A DNA stretch of 64,000 nt. Source: Rufibacter radiotolerans. Its GTDB lineage: Bacteria; Bacteroidota; Bacteroidia; Cytophagales; Hymenobacteraceae. Shown here one piece after another: positions 9,181 to 18,539 of the stretch (position 1 is the stretch's first letter; each line of letters begins with the position of its first letter). Where the stretch lies: NCBI RefSeq assembly GCF_001078055.1, contig NZ_CP010777.1, positions 1,138,408-1,202,407 on the forward strand, in the 5' to 3' direction. The notes below the pieces were generated by a model. It did not search any database. It worked only from the letters and a program-made list of their open reading frames with translations, and was not told the DNA's origin. The translations under genes and the position numbers were made by a program.

Positions 9181-10446
9181 TTATTTCTTATTTGAGTTTA
9201 AGAGCACAAAAGGAATAAAAAAACCCGCCAGCATGGTCCCGAAGTTCTTCCCAAAGTAGACTTCCGTGATCCATGCGGTATAGAAAGTGAGTAGGAAGAC
9301 CAGGGCAAGGGCGTTTCCGGTTCTGTAGGCTTGTCCCAGAGGCAGCAGCACCCAGGCTAGCAAGAAAACCAAAAAGCCCATCACGCCGGTGGAGAAAAGC
9401 ACGTCCAGATAGTTGCTGTGCACGTTCTTGTCGGTTTGCAGAGCCATGTGGAATTTCTTTTCGCGGTACTTCTCCCGCAGCACCTCGTCTTTATCGCCCA
9501 CGCCGACGCCAGTAATTGGGCTGCTCTGAAAGACCTCCCAACCGCAGGTCCAGGCGGCCAGCCGGAAGTTGGCGCCGTTCCACTGGTCTGGGGTAATGGC
9601 CATATTGTAGTGGCTTTCGGGGCCTTTGCTCTCAAAGTCAAAGCGTTGGTAGGTGAGTTCTTTGTACCGGTTGAAAGTAGAGGGAAGGAGCTTATTAATG
9701 ACTACAGTTCCTATTACCAGGCCTAACACCAGGGTAGCGCCTTCCAAGTATTTCCGCTTTTGGAGTATGTAGTAGAAGCTGAAACAGAGCGTTGCCGCCA
9801 CCAATACCGCAAACATAATACGGCTGGCCAGGAGATAGCTAAAGGCAAACAGGAAAACCACAGCCAGCAACATCTTGAAAGGGTGTTTGGTGTTTTGGAA
9901 GAATATGGCTTTGGCGAAAATGTAAATGGCCAGATTTACCGCCAAGGCCACGTAAATGGATTGCTGCCTGATAAGCCCCGTGAGTGCGTCATTGTAAAGA
10001 TAATCGGTTCGGCTGGCGGAGTAGGCGGTATGGATGCTGCTTCCCAAGCACAGCAGGCAGACCAAGGTGGTGATGGTGGCATAAGAAAGCAGGACGTTTT
10101 CTTTGAAGTCTTCGCGGAGCTTCAATAATCCAATGCTTATAGGAAATGCGAATAACGGCAGCCTGATCTTGAGGTGATGCAGACCCATGGGCACATCATC
10201 AGACACCAGAGTACTAACTACCAGAAGCAGAAAAAAGGCTAACATGGCCTGAAGGTCAAAGCGCTTCTTGAAGGTCAACCATTTTTCTTGCAGACTGCCG
10301 ATAGAGAAGCTATAAATCACCAGAAGCCCGGCGAGGTTAGAACTAAGAGCGCTTAGCTGCGCAAAAAAGAGGGTAATAAAGAAAAGCAGGAATAAAGCAT
10401 AGAGGCCCTTTTCTTTCTTATTAAGAGAATGTAAAAATTCAATCAT
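9181..10446 (-). CDS. O-antigen ligase / polymerase family membrane protein (Wzy_C)
   Basis: A 421-residue polytopic membrane protein with about ten to twelve hydrophobic segments. The large periplasmic loop carries NFRLAAWTCGWEVFQSSPI, then GVGVGDKDEV and NVHSNYLDVLFSTGVMGF. This is the Wzy_C pattern (R..W, GvG.G, H.N.LD...tG..G) shared by WaaL O-antigen ligases and some polymerases. It would join or polymerise glycan on the periplasmic face. It is convergent with the glycan operon, so it is a separate transcription unit but plausibly acts on the exported product. Ligase and polymerase cannot be told apart from sequence alone. Confidence 0.85.
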   Translation of the reverse strand: MIEFLHSLNKKEKGLYALFLLFFITLFFAQLSALSSNLAGLLVIYSFSIGSLQEKWLTFKKRFDLQAMLAFFLLLVVSTLVSDDVPMGLHHLKIRLPLFAFPISIGLLKLREDFKENVLLSYATITTLVCLLCLGSSIHTAYSASRTDYLYNDALTGLIRQQSIYVALAVNLAIYIFAKAIFFQNTKHPFKMLLAVVFLFAFSYLLASRIMFAVLVAATLCFSFYYILQKRKYLEGATLVLGLVIGTVVINKLLPSTFNRYKELTYQRFDFESKGPESHYNMAITPDQWNGANFRLAAWTCGWEVFQSSPITGVGVGDKDEVLREKYREKKFHMALQTDKNVHSNYLDVLFSTGVMGFLVFLLAWVLLPLGQAYRTGNALALVFLLTFYTAWITEVYFGKNFGTMLAGFFIPFVLLNSNKK

Positions 10447-10646
10447 GGAGGAGAATGGTAAATCAAGTAGGAAGGCAAATCATTAAGCCTTTTTTAGGTT
10501 GGCAGCCTTGAAAATTTCTTGAAGGTGATTCTGCAAAAATAGCAAAGGAAAAGGTGATCTCTTTAGTATTTCCTTGCCAATGTATAGGAGACTGGTAATG
10601 ACCTACACCAGAAGTTTTTTAAGAAACATAGAGCCATTTAAAAACA

Positions 10647-10681
10647 AAAAAGCCGCTCCTGCCTTAGCAGAAGCGGCTTTT
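10647..10681 (-). terminator. Hairpin terminator downstream of the small membrane protein gene
   Basis: An aaaagccgct / agcggctttt inverted repeat with a short loop lies 22 bp beyond the stop of the minus-strand gene 10703-11134. On the minus strand the stem is followed by a run of T residues. This fits a Rho-independent terminator. The rest of the gap 10447-10646 shows no other feature. Confidence 0.75.
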
Positions 10682-10702
10682 GCACCTTGTCACACGGACA
10701 GG

Positions 10703-11134
10703 TTAGTCTAACCAGGCATTCCAGGGAATGCGGCTGAGTACCAGAATCAGGCCCAGGCCGTAGAAGATAGCGATGGTCTTGAAGCCGCGGTTGGTTCCAA
10801 TCTGGCGCTTGGCCTTAGAGTAGCCCACCGTGATCAGGATCACGGCCAGCACCATCATGAGGGGGTGTTCCAGGAAATAAAGCCGGGAAGTAGCGTCTTT
10901 TATGGCGGCGCCAGAGGCATTGGATAACCCCAGCGGGGACACCAGGTAAAGGATAATGCCTATTACCACCTGCAGGTGCGTGGCGATGAGCCCGAAGAGA
11001 CCAAGTTTGCGGTCTTTGTCTGTGAAGGTTCTGTTGCCCGACAAGCCTACCAGGGCCGCGCCCAAAGAGATCAATAAGCCTAATAGCACCAGATAGCCCA
11101 TATAAGAGTGTAAGTGCTGTAATCCTGTATACAT
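10703..11134 (-). CDS. Small polytopic membrane protein (Bacteroidota 'cytochrome B'-annotated family)
   Basis: A 143-residue membrane protein with four hydrophobic segments. It begins MYTGLQHLHSYMGYLVLL, the typical start of a family in Bacteroidota often labelled 'cytochrome B'. Histidines H7, H9 and one in THLQVVIG lie within or near membrane segments and could bind haem, but this is unproven. The frame could extend to an ATG at 11185, adding 17 residues that do not look family-like, so I chose the ATG at 11134. It ends near a clear terminator and appears monocistronic. Confidence 0.75.
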   Translation of the reverse strand: MYTGLQHLHSYMGYLVLLGLLISLGAALVGLSGNRTFTDKDRKLGLFGLIATHLQVVIGIILYLVSPLGLSNASGAAIKDATSRLYFLEHPLMMVLAVILITVGYSKAKRQIGTNRGFKTIAIFYGLGLILVLSRIPWNAWLD

Positions 11135-11250
11135 AGTTTCAGAGGTTGGTTGCAGAGGTAAATATAAGGAATACCTATATACCATAGGAAAGATTACGCC
11201 AGATTCACTCGAACTTCAAAAAAGAGCCCATCCTGCAAAACCTATGAAAG

Positions 11251-11289
11251 CTGTTTTGAGCCTGTTTTCAGAAAAAGGCCCCAAAAACG
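11251..11289. repeat. Dispersed palindrome family, copy A
   Basis: A 'ctgttttgagcctgttttc' left arm is followed by a degenerate right arm 'gaaaaaggccccaaaaacg'. This is a diverged member of the family described under findings. It lies in the gap between two minus-strand genes. Confidence 0.6.
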
Positions 11290-11338
11290 CTAATTGCTTT
11301 CTCCTGAGAAGGGAAGGCCGCGCTGGCAAGTGACCAAC

Positions 11339-12457
11339 CTATAAATGAAAGCCAAGGCCCCATTCAATCACGTTGGCGTGGCCATCATGGGCCATGAGCA
11401 AAGCGCTGGCCGAGAGATGTTCAAAGAGCTGGTACTTGAGGCCGTAGCGCTGGTAATAGTCAGGGAAAAGATGGTGCGGCTGGTAAATGTAGCGCCCAAA
11501 ATGGAAGACGGCCGCCAAATTCCCCACGTGTAACTCATGCCCCACAAAAATACCGGCCGTCCGCTTGTCTAAGTAGCCCTCTGGGTAGTTGACCCCTTTG
11601 TTCAGGTACTCTTCGCCAATGGCGGTATCATGAATGGCATCGGCGCCCAGTAAAAAGGAATTGGTGTGGGTGACCCGTTTGCTAGCGAAGGCCGACATCA
11701 TGTACACTTGGTGTTTGAAATCATCGCGCAGCACCTCTTTCACGCCGGCGGCCAGCCTGATATTCATGCGCACGCGCTTGTCAAGCTCGGGGGCGGTAGG
11801 GTCTTGCCCTGCCGCCGGGGCCACCGGTGGTTTGGAGCCGTAGCGTACCCCAAGACCCAACAGCGGCATGTTCATGCCGTTGTTGGATTGGTTAAGGCTG
11901 CCGTTTGAGAAGTGCCGGAACCCAAAGATAACATTCAGAAACAAACGGTCATGGACTGGGTATTCATAGCGCAAATTCCCCCTGAGCGAGAAGGTGAGGG
12001 GGCTGCCAATGGCTTTGTTATTTTCATTGGACGTGGAGTTGTAATACATGGTGCTGTAGACTAAGCCAGTGCCCAGGTTATACCGCAGGCTTCCTTTGCC
12101 GATTTTGGTAATGGGGCCATCCAGGTAAGAAGTCACCGCCACCGATTTTCCCAGTTCCTGGGGCACCATGTAATTGAAATAAGCCAGCGCAAACCCAATG
12201 GAAGGAAGTTTGTATTTCGGCTCCCAGAACCTTCTGCCCGAGGTCTGTTTGTTGGCGTAAAGCTCCACCCCATGCAGGTGCGAGTAATTGAGCAAGGAAA
12301 GCCCCGACCTATACCGGAAAAAAGCCCCGTAATACCCGTTCACGCCATAAGACCAGGATCCCTTCGGCGATGGGAGTGGGTCTTGGTTTTGGGAAAAAGC
12401 AGGAAGGGAGGCAGTGAGCAATAGGAAGAGAAAGAAGGCCCTTAAGGAACGGAGCAT
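11339..12457 (-). CDS. PagL-like acyloxyacyl hydrolase (lipid A 3-O-deacylase family)
   Basis: A 372-residue outer-membrane protein with a signal peptide (RAFFLFLLLTASLPAFSQ, cleavage after FSQ). The central part carries FRHFSNGSLNQSNNGMN, matching the PagL catalytic block in which a His and a Ser two residues on (H-x-S) form the active site and a conserved N/G segment follows. PagL enzymes remove a 3-O acyl chain from lipid A at the outer membrane. The protein is roughly twice the length of classical PagL (~150-185 residues), and the extra C-terminal half ends in an aromatic F-H-L typical of outer-membrane barrels. It lies near an O-antigen ligase-like gene, suggesting envelope remodelling. 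Confidence 0.75.
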   Translation of the reverse strand: MLRSLRAFFLFLLLTASLPAFSQNQDPLPSPKGSWSYGVNGYYGAFFRYRSGLSLLNYSHLHGVELYANKQTSGRRFWEPKYKLPSIGFALAYFNYMVPQELGKSVAVTSYLDGPITKIGKGSLRYNLGTGLVYSTMYYNSTSNENNKAIGSPLTFSLRGNLRYEYPVHDRLFLNVIFGFRHFSNGSLNQSNNGMNMPLLGLGVRYGSKPPVAPAAGQDPTAPELDKRVRMNIRLAAGVKEVLRDDFKHQVYMMSAFASKRVTHTNSFLLGADAIHDTAIGEEYLNKGVNYPEGYLDKRTAGIFVGHELHVGNLAAVFHFGRYIYQPHHLFPDYYQRYGLKYQLFEHLSASALLMAHDGHANVIEWGLGFHL

Positions 12458-12741
12458 AGCACGGTAAAAGGTTAGACAATGGCAGGTCTACTGTGGTTTT
12501 GGGTAAGCTGAAAGGCGATTTTAAAGATAGTAGAAATGCAGAAACTATTTGGCATCAACCCACGCAGGAAAGCTCTTATGCTTATTTTATTTGCTTGTGG
12601 TATCATAGGGCAGGAGCGACGTCGCCCATAATGGTTGGGTAGAATCTTCCTAAATAAGATAAAACAGCAGCCATTTTGAAACCTCCTGCTTTAAGAAGGG
12701 CTATAACTAGTCTAGAGATGTTTCACTTAAAGCATATACTT
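12458..12741. other. Intergenic region between divergent genes
   Basis: About 280 bp separates the minus-strand PagL-like gene from the plus-strand Cys-rich gene, and it must hold both promoters. I could not place a confident Bacteroidota-type promoter here. A short gggc...gccc inverted repeat near 12608-12629 is the only visible structure. Confidence 0.4.
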
Positions 12742-12984
12742 ATGGAAGCGACTTGTAATCACTGTGCCCACTGGGTGCAAGACCAAAAGATAGTTGAAGT
12801 ACAAAGCAAAGACTTTGGGGTATGTGATGAACTGACCGGCAAGCACGCCATGGACCCGGAATATGTGCTGCCGCTGGTACACGTTGACGCCCTCCATGAT
12901 ACCAAGCCCAAACAGTTTGAGATGATCACCGGCGCTATGTTCGGGTGCAACCACTTTGACGAACGCCGCAGCTGGATAGAGTAA
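12742..12984 (+). CDS. Small cysteine-containing conserved-type protein
   Basis: An 80-residue soluble protein with four cysteines spaced C5-x2-C8, C28 and C69. These could form a zinc or iron-sulphur site (the C-x2-C plus G-x-C and FGCNHF elements look metal-binding). I do not recognise a named family. The frame is open back to 12676, but the first 22 residues look like non-coding sequence, and the ATG at 12742 gives MEATCNHC immediately. A 26-bp perfect hairpin follows the gene, supporting it as a real transcript. Alternative starts at 12718 or 12676 cannot be excluded. Confidence 0.6.
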   Translation: MEATCNHCAHWVQDQKIVEVQSKDFGVCDELTGKHAMDPEYVLPLVHVDALHDTKPKQFEMITGAMFGCNHFDERRSWIE

Positions 12985-13026
12985 CTTAGCCACTTGTTGC
13001 AGTTCTCCTGTGTAACAGGGTACAAA

Positions 13027-13080
13027 GCCTATAAAAAGAGCCGCTTTTCCTTTTAAGGAAAAGCGGCTCTTTTTATAGGC
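13027..13080 (+). terminator. Hairpin terminator with 26-bp perfect stem
   Basis: The arms 13027-13052 and 13055-13080 are exact reverse complements with a 2-nt loop, starting 42 bp after the Cys-rich gene. The right arm includes 'ctctttttat', giving an internal U-run. The rest of the gap (13081-13378) contains nothing else I can name. Confidence 0.7.
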
Positions 13081-13378
13081 TTTACCAGGAGCAGCCATTG
13101 GGCAAGGTAGACGACAGGCACTGCGCAGGTTTCTTTTGCCCGGGCAAATCCGGAGCCTCTGCTCCTTTACATTTGGCTTATCCATAGATGGAGGTTCAGG
13201 CCCTGCCTCCCGGATAAAGGAAGCCTTAGCGTGACCATACAAAGGTACAGCAGGGGTGGAGGGGTTGGCTGCCTGTTGCCCTTCTCTTAAATATTTAATG
13301 GTTTACCTGAAACCGGTACAAAGGCCTATGGGAATTGCAATACATTCTGTATTATTATAGGCTTTTTAACAATCCATC

Positions 13379-16300
13379 ATGTGCTTAGGTAAATACACAC
13401 CCTTGGTAGGGCTTGCTTTCTTATTTCTGTCTGTTTTAGGGTGTGAAAAAAGCACAAAATCAGAAAAGGCAGGCCAGGCTGGTGCAGGTACTGCCGCTCC
13501 CACGCTCTTTACCCTGCTCCCTGTTGAAAAAACCAACGTAACCTTTAACAATGCTCTTACTGAAACGCCCTTTGCCAACATTATGGCCTACCAGTATTTT
13601 TACAACGGTGGGGGCGTGGCCGTAGGCGATTTAAACCAGGATGGCCTGCAGGATATTTATTTTTCAGGGAACCTGGTGCCTAATCAGCTGTACCTGAACA
13701 AAGGAAAGATGCAGTTTCAGGATGTAACGGCCGTTGCCGGGGTGGCAGGCAGACCCAATACCTGGAAAACAGGAGTCTCCATTGCTGATGTAAACGGAGA
13801 TGGCCTGCCTGATATATACCAGTGCTATTCGGGGCACATGCCCGGGAGTGCCCGGGTTAACCAGCTGTTCATAAACCAGGGCGCAGGAGCCAATGGGGTG
13901 CCGGTGTTTATTGACAAAGCCGCTGAGATGGGCCTTGCCGATTCGGCCTACAGCACCCATGCCGTGTTCTTTGACTATGACCGCGATCAGGACCTGGACC
14001 TGTTCCTGCTCAACCACAACCCGGTGCAGTTTGTGAACCTTGATGCAGTGACCATCCAAGAAATTCTGAAAAAGCCGGAGCGCAATATGCAGGCCAAGCT
14101 GTACCAGAACAACCAGGCCGTTTTCAAAGAGGTGTCAGACAAGGCGGGGCTGCACAAATCAGCGTTCTCCTACGGACTGGGCGTGGGGGTGTCTGATATT
14201 AACCAGGACGGTTGGCCCGACCTCTATGTCTCCAATGATTACTCAGCCCCTGACCGCCTGTTGATCAATAACCAAAACGGCACCTTCTCAGATCAATCAA
14301 AACCTGCCCTGCAGCACACGCCTATTTACTCTATGGGCAATGACCTGGCAGATATCAATAATGATGGCCTGACCGATATCATGGCCCTGGACATGCTGCC
14401 GGAAGACAACAAGCGCCAGAAGCTGCTGTTTGGGCCTGATAATTATGAATACTTTGACCTGTTGGTCAAGGCCGGGTTCAACCACCAGTACATGCGCAAC
14501 ATGCTGCAGGTGAACAATGGCAACGGTACCTTCAGTGAAATTGGCCAGCTGAGCGGCGTCTCCAATACAGACTGGAGCTGGGCGCCGCTGGTGGCGGACT
14601 ACGACAACGACGGCTGGAAGGACCTGTTCATCAGTAACGGCTTTCTGCGTGATTTCACCAACATGGACTTTATCAAGTTCCGGAGTTCGTACTTCCAGTA
14701 CCTGCGCGGTAGGGTAACGCCTGAGAGTGTAATGAACCTGCTCTCTAAAATGCCGGCCTCAAACGTGAACAATTATATGTTCCGGAACAATGGCAACCTG
14801 CAGTTCAGTAACATGGGGCAAGATTGGGGGTTTAACGCTCCATCAAACAGCAACGGGGCCGCTTACGCAGATTTTGATAATGACGGTGATCTGGACCTGG
14901 TCACAAACAACGTAAACCAAACCGCTTTCGTCTACATGAACCAAAGCGAGAAGCAGCTGAAAAACCGGTACCTGCAGGTAAAACTGGCAGGGGTTGGTTT
15001 GAATACCCAAGGCCTGGGGGCCAAAATAACCCTGTACCACCAGGGGCAACAGCAGTTTCAGGAGCAGATGCCCTCCCGCGGATACCAGAGCACGGTGTCG
15101 CCGGTACTGCATTTTGGGCTAGGCACCCTTACCGCGGTAGACTCAGTGCGGGTGGTATGGCAGAGCGGCAAACAACAGGTGCTCACCCAGGTACCCACCA
15201 ACCAGGTGCTCACCCTGGAGGAGAAGAATGCGGCGGGTACCTACGTGGCTCGTCCTTTTGAAAAACCGCTGTTCAGCCCTACAGCCTCCCCCTTGCCTTT
15301 TGCGCACCAGAAAAACAATGTAAACGACTTTAAGCGGCAGCCGCTCATGGTGAGCCCCCAATCGTTCAGTGGGCCTTGCATGGTAAAAGCAGACGTGAAC
15401 CGAGACGGGTTGGAAGACCTGTTTGTGGGCGGGGGGGCTGGTCAGGCTGGTGTCTTGTACCTGCAGAACCGCAACGGTCAATTTACGGCAAAACCTACCC
15501 CGGCTTTCGCCCTTGACAAGGCCAGTGATGATGTAGATGCCCTGTTCTTTGACGCCAACAAAGACGGAGCCCCTGATTTGTACGTGGTGAGCGGGGGGTA
15601 CCACCAGTTTACCCCAGATGATGCCGCCCTGCAGGACCGGCTGTACCTGAACGATGGCAAAGGCAATTTCACCAAAGCCCCCACCGGCACATTGCCGGCC
15701 ATGCGCACCAGTACCAGTTGTGCCCGGGCGGCCGACGTGAACGGCGATGGGGACCTTGACCTATTTGTGGGCGGCCGCGTGGTGCCGGGCCGCTACCCCG
15801 AAACACCGCGCAGTTACGTGCTCCTGAACAATGGCAAAGGGCAGTTCACTGACCAGACAGCCACAATTGCCCCCCAACTGCAGCAGATAGGCCTGGTTAC
15901 CGATGCCGCCTGGCATGACCTAGACCGGAACGGTACCCTTGAGCTGCTGCTGGTAGGGGAGTGGATGCCCCTGACCGTTTTCAGCCTGAAAAACGGGAAA
16001 CTAACCCAAAACACCAAGGCCTTCTTCGCCAGAAAATACAGCGGGTGGTGGACCAAGCTCCTGGTGGCTGACTTCAACGGCGACAACCGACCTGATCTGC
16101 TGGTGGGTAACCAGGGGCTGAATACCCAGTGCAAAGCCTCAGACAAAGAACCCGCTGAGCTGTATTATAAAGATTTTGACGACAATGGCGCGGTAGATCC
16201 TATCCTTTGCTTTTATGTTCAGGGCAAAAGCTACCCTTATGTGACCCGTGATGAACTGTTGGACCAGGTGAGCATGATGCGCACCCGCTTTCAGGACTAC

Positions 16301-16735
16301 GCCAGTTACGCCAACGCCAGCCTTGAAAACATCTTCTCTGCAGAGGAACTTAAAGGAGCGGGCAAGCTGTCTAGCAATCACCTGCAAACGGCTTACTTTC
16401 AGGGTACAGCCACCGGAACCTTTAAAGAAATGCCCCTGCCATTGCAGGCCCAGTACGCACCAGTATTTGCCCTGGCCACGCTTGATGCCAACCACGACGG
16501 AGCCCCAGATGTGCTGCTGGGCGGTAACGTGAATAAGGCCCGGCTGCGGTTCGGGAAGTCAGACGCCAACTATGGCATGCTGCTGCAGAACGACGGCAAG
16601 GGTAATTTTACGTACGTGCCGCAGCAGCGGTCAGGGTTTAAAGTCTACGGCGATGTGCGCAGCATTATGCCTTTGAAAAATACGGTTCTGTTTGGCATAA
16701 ACCAGATGCCGCTTACCGCTTACAAGTTACGCTAA
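13379..16735 (+). CDS. FG-GAP/VCBS-repeat lipoprotein with ASPIC/UnbV domain
   Basis: An 1118-residue surface or periplasmic lipoprotein: GLAFLFLSVLGC gives a signal peptide with lipobox cysteine at residue 22. Fourteen Ca2+-binding-loop-like motifs of the type DxNxDGxxDI recur (for example DLNQDGLQDIYFSG, DINQDGWPDLYVSN, DFDNDGDLDLV, DANKDGAPDLYV), as in integrin-type beta-propellers. An ASPIC/UnbV domain lies at about residues 528-600 (GLGAKITLY, MPSRGYQSTVSPVLHFGLG). Such proteins are common in Bacteroidota glycan-use and surface-binding loci, but the ligand is unknown. The TAA stop overlaps the ATG of the next gene (TAATG), so the two are translationally coupled. Confidence 0.9.
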   Translation: MCLGKYTPLVGLAFLFLSVLGCEKSTKSEKAGQAGAGTAAPTLFTLLPVEKTNVTFNNALTETPFANIMAYQYFYNGGGVAVGDLNQDGLQDIYFSGNLVPNQLYLNKGKMQFQDVTAVAGVAGRPNTWKTGVSIADVNGDGLPDIYQCYSGHMPGSARVNQLFINQGAGANGVPVFIDKAAEMGLADSAYSTHAVFFDYDRDQDLDLFLLNHNPVQFVNLDAVTIQEILKKPERNMQAKLYQNNQAVFKEVSDKAGLHKSAFSYGLGVGVSDINQDGWPDLYVSNDYSAPDRLLINNQNGTFSDQSKPALQHTPIYSMGNDLADINNDGLTDIMALDMLPEDNKRQKLLFGPDNYEYFDLLVKAGFNHQYMRNMLQVNNGNGTFSEIGQLSGVSNTDWSWAPLVADYDNDGWKDLFISNGFLRDFTNMDFIKFRSSYFQYLRGRVTPESVMNLLSKMPASNVNNYMFRNNGNLQFSNMGQDWGFNAPSNSNGAAYADFDNDGDLDLVTNNVNQTAFVYMNQSEKQLKNRYLQVKLAGVGLNTQGLGAKITLYHQGQQQFQEQMPSRGYQSTVSPVLHFGLGTLTAVDSVRVVWQSGKQQVLTQVPTNQVLTLEEKNAAGTYVARPFEKPLFSPTASPLPFAHQKNNVNDFKRQPLMVSPQSFSGPCMVKADVNRDGLEDLFVGGGAGQAGVLYLQNRNGQFTAKPTPAFALDKASDDVDALFFDANKDGAPDLYVVSGGYHQFTPDDAALQDRLYLNDGKGNFTKAPTGTLPAMRTSTSCARAADVNGDGDLDLFVGGRVVPGRYPETPRSYVLLNNGKGQFTDQTATIAPQLQQIGLVTDAAWHDLDRNGTLELLLVGEWMPLTVFSLKNGKLTQNTKAFFARKYSGWWTKLLVADFNGDNRPDLLVGNQGLNTQCKASDKEPAELYYKDFDDNGAVDPILCFYVQGKSYPYVTRDELLDQVSMMRTRFQDYASYANASLENIFSAEELKGAGKLSSNHLQTAYFQGTATGTFKEMPLPLQAQYAPVFALATLDANHDGAPDVLLGGNVNKARLRFGKSDANYGMLLQNDGKGNFTYVPQQRSGFKVYGDVRSIMPLKNTVLFGINQMPLTAYKLR

Positions 16736-18078
16736 TGAAAAAAGGATTGCCGTTCTTATTGCTGATACTAGCCCTTTGGGGCTGTGCAGAGCGGGGCCAG
16801 GAGAAAAAGCAGAACCTGGCTTTCAGTTCTAAACAGATTAGCCAGATCATTCACCGCATGACAGATGTCATGGTGAATGATGTCACCAATCCGCCTTTGG
16901 CTTCCAGGTTTTTCTCGTATGCCACCCTTGCCGGGTATGAGGTGGTGTCTCAGAACGACAGTTCCTATCACTCTATGCACGGGGTGCTGAACCAGTACCC
17001 GCAACTGCACAAACCTGATTCTATTACCGGGTATTCTGTGGAGTTGACGGCGTTGTTGGCCATGATGGAAACTGCCCGGAAAATGCAGCCTTCAGGCGCG
17101 CTGCTGGACTCGCTCAAGACACACTTCCTGGACTCCTGCCGGCAGGAAGGCCTGTCTGAAGATGTGATTGCCGCTTCACTGGCGTATGCGCAGCAGGTCA
17201 GCAAAGGGGTTCTGGCTTACGCCAAAGCAGATAAATACAACCGCATCAGTAATTACGCCCGCTACACGCCTACTGAAGGAAAGGGAAAGTGGTATCCCAC
17301 CCCACCCGGATATTTTGCCCCGGTAGAGCCCTATTTTAGCACCATCAGGTCGTTTACTTTAGACAGAAGCAGCCAGTTTAAGCCGGTACCGCCCGTGGTG
17401 GTTTCCACAGAGAAGGCCTCTCCCTTTTTCCAGCTGCTGCAGCACGCTTATACCACCAGCAAAACCCTTACCCAGGAACAGAAAGAAATCGCTTTTTTCT
17501 GGGACTGCAACCCGTTTGCCCTGCAGGACAACGGGCATCTGCAGGCGGGCCTGAAGAAAATATCACCCGGTGCCCACTGGCTGGGTATTACCGGCATTGC
17601 CTGTGCCCAGGCCAAGACTGATTTCAGCAAAGCTTTGAAGGTGCATACCGTGGTTTCCCTGGCACTGATGGACGGCTTTATTTCCTGCTGGGATGAGAAG
17701 TTCCGCAGCAACCGTATACGGCCCGAAACGGCCATCCGACAGCAGCTTGACCCATCGTTCCGGCCCCTGCTCCAGACCCCGCCGTTCCCTGAGTACCTGA
17801 GTGGCCATTCCACTATCTCGTCAGCTTCTGCGGTTATTCTAACCCATTACTTCGGTGATCATTTTAAATACTCTGATACCGTGGAAGAGCGTTTCGGGCT
17901 GCCCGCCCGCACGTTTAACTCCTTCCAGGACGCTGCCATAGAAGCAGGGGTAAGCCGCTTCTATGGGGGTATCCATTTCATGGATGCCATAGAAAACGGC
18001 CGCACTCAGGGCTTGCAGGTAGGGGAGTGGGTGCTCCGGAAGGTAGAGGGTGGACCCCAGGTGCTAGCGAAAAAGTAG
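16735..18078 (+). CDS. Vanadium-dependent haloperoxidase / PAP2-family lipoprotein
   Basis: A 447-residue lipoprotein (LLLILALWGC lipobox, Cys at residue 17). The C-terminal half has the three acid-phosphatase/vanadate-pocket motifs: KFRSNRIRPETAI near 322-334, PEYLSGHSTISS near 350-362, and SRFYGGIHF near 407-415 (SR-x5-H). These residues bind vanadate or phosphate in haloperoxidases and PAP2 phosphatases. The enzyme could oxidise halides with peroxide or hydrolyse phosphate esters in the periplasm, and sequence cannot decide. It is coupled by a 1-bp stop/start overlap to the FG-GAP lipoprotein, a pairing that recurs in Bacteroidota. Confidence 0.85.
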   Translation: MKKGLPFLLLILALWGCAERGQEKKQNLAFSSKQISQIIHRMTDVMVNDVTNPPLASRFFSYATLAGYEVVSQNDSSYHSMHGVLNQYPQLHKPDSITGYSVELTALLAMMETARKMQPSGALLDSLKTHFLDSCRQEGLSEDVIAASLAYAQQVSKGVLAYAKADKYNRISNYARYTPTEGKGKWYPTPPGYFAPVEPYFSTIRSFTLDRSSQFKPVPPVVVSTEKASPFFQLLQHAYTTSKTLTQEQKEIAFFWDCNPFALQDNGHLQAGLKKISPGAHWLGITGIACAQAKTDFSKALKVHTVVSLALMDGFISCWDEKFRSNRIRPETAIRQQLDPSFRPLLQTPPFPEYLSGHSTISSASAVILTHYFGDHFKYSDTVEERFGLPARTFNSFQDAAIEAGVSRFYGGIHFMDAIENGRTQGLQVGEWVLRKVEGGPQVLAKK

Positions 18079-18400
18079 CCTCTCTTTTACAGAACTATTG
18101 CCTCCTGCTTCTTCAGGTAGCTTGGCTCCCTGCTTTTTTGGTCTCTTTTTGAAGGTCAGGTTAAAACAGCCTTAAAACACAGGGCCTCCACTCATGGCCT
18201 TGCGCAGCACAAGGCCTCAAGCTGGCGGAGGACCTTTCATTACCTGTATACCTGCTTCCACAACAAACTGCCACGGCAGCAAAAGGACCAAAGCCACTCT
18301 TTTGGCTGAGCGCCTAAGCCTCTTGCGTTGCGGCGGCAAAAACTACAGCCGCGGCCTCTTCCGGTTTTAAATTCAAGAAATCAGCAGTCTACCCCTCACT

Positions 18401-18444
18401 TCTGTTTTGAGCCTGTTTTATGAAACACAAGCCTAAAACGGAAG
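18401..18444. repeat. Dispersed palindrome family, copy B
   Basis: The left arm 'ttctgttttgagcctgtttt' (its first base lies at 18400) and the right arm 'aagcctaaaacggaag' are the same family as the copies listed elsewhere, with diverged right-arm bases. Confidence 0.65.
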
Positions 18445-18457
18445 CCACTCTATAAAC

Positions 18458-18494
18458 GCAGACCTCACAGGTTTTCAAAACCTGTGAGGTCTGC
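18458..18494. repeat. Perfect hairpin 'gacctcacaggtttt' type
   Basis: Positions 18458-18494 form a near-perfect 37-nt palindrome with arms gcagacctcacaggtttt and aaaacctgtgaggtctgc. I recall the same 'agacctcacaggttt' hairpin from intergenic regions of other Bacteroidota. Here it lies between convergent genes and may act as a terminator for either. Confidence 0.65.
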
Positions 18495-18539
18495 AACTCC
18501 CTCGATCTAACAATGAGCAATCAACAATAAACAATTTAT

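Larger units (their letters stand above)
18079..18539. other. Intergenic region between convergent genes
   Basis: A 460-bp gap between the haloperoxidase-like gene (plus) and hrpB (minus). It contains one copy of the dispersed palindrome family (18401-18444) and a 37-bp perfect hairpin (18458-18494). No open frame in it looks coding. Confidence 0.5.

Noticed and set aside
12727-13242. 171-codon minus-strand frame
   Set aside because: It overlaps the Cys-rich gene on the other strand and the hairpin at 13027-13080, and its sequence is low in recognisable features.
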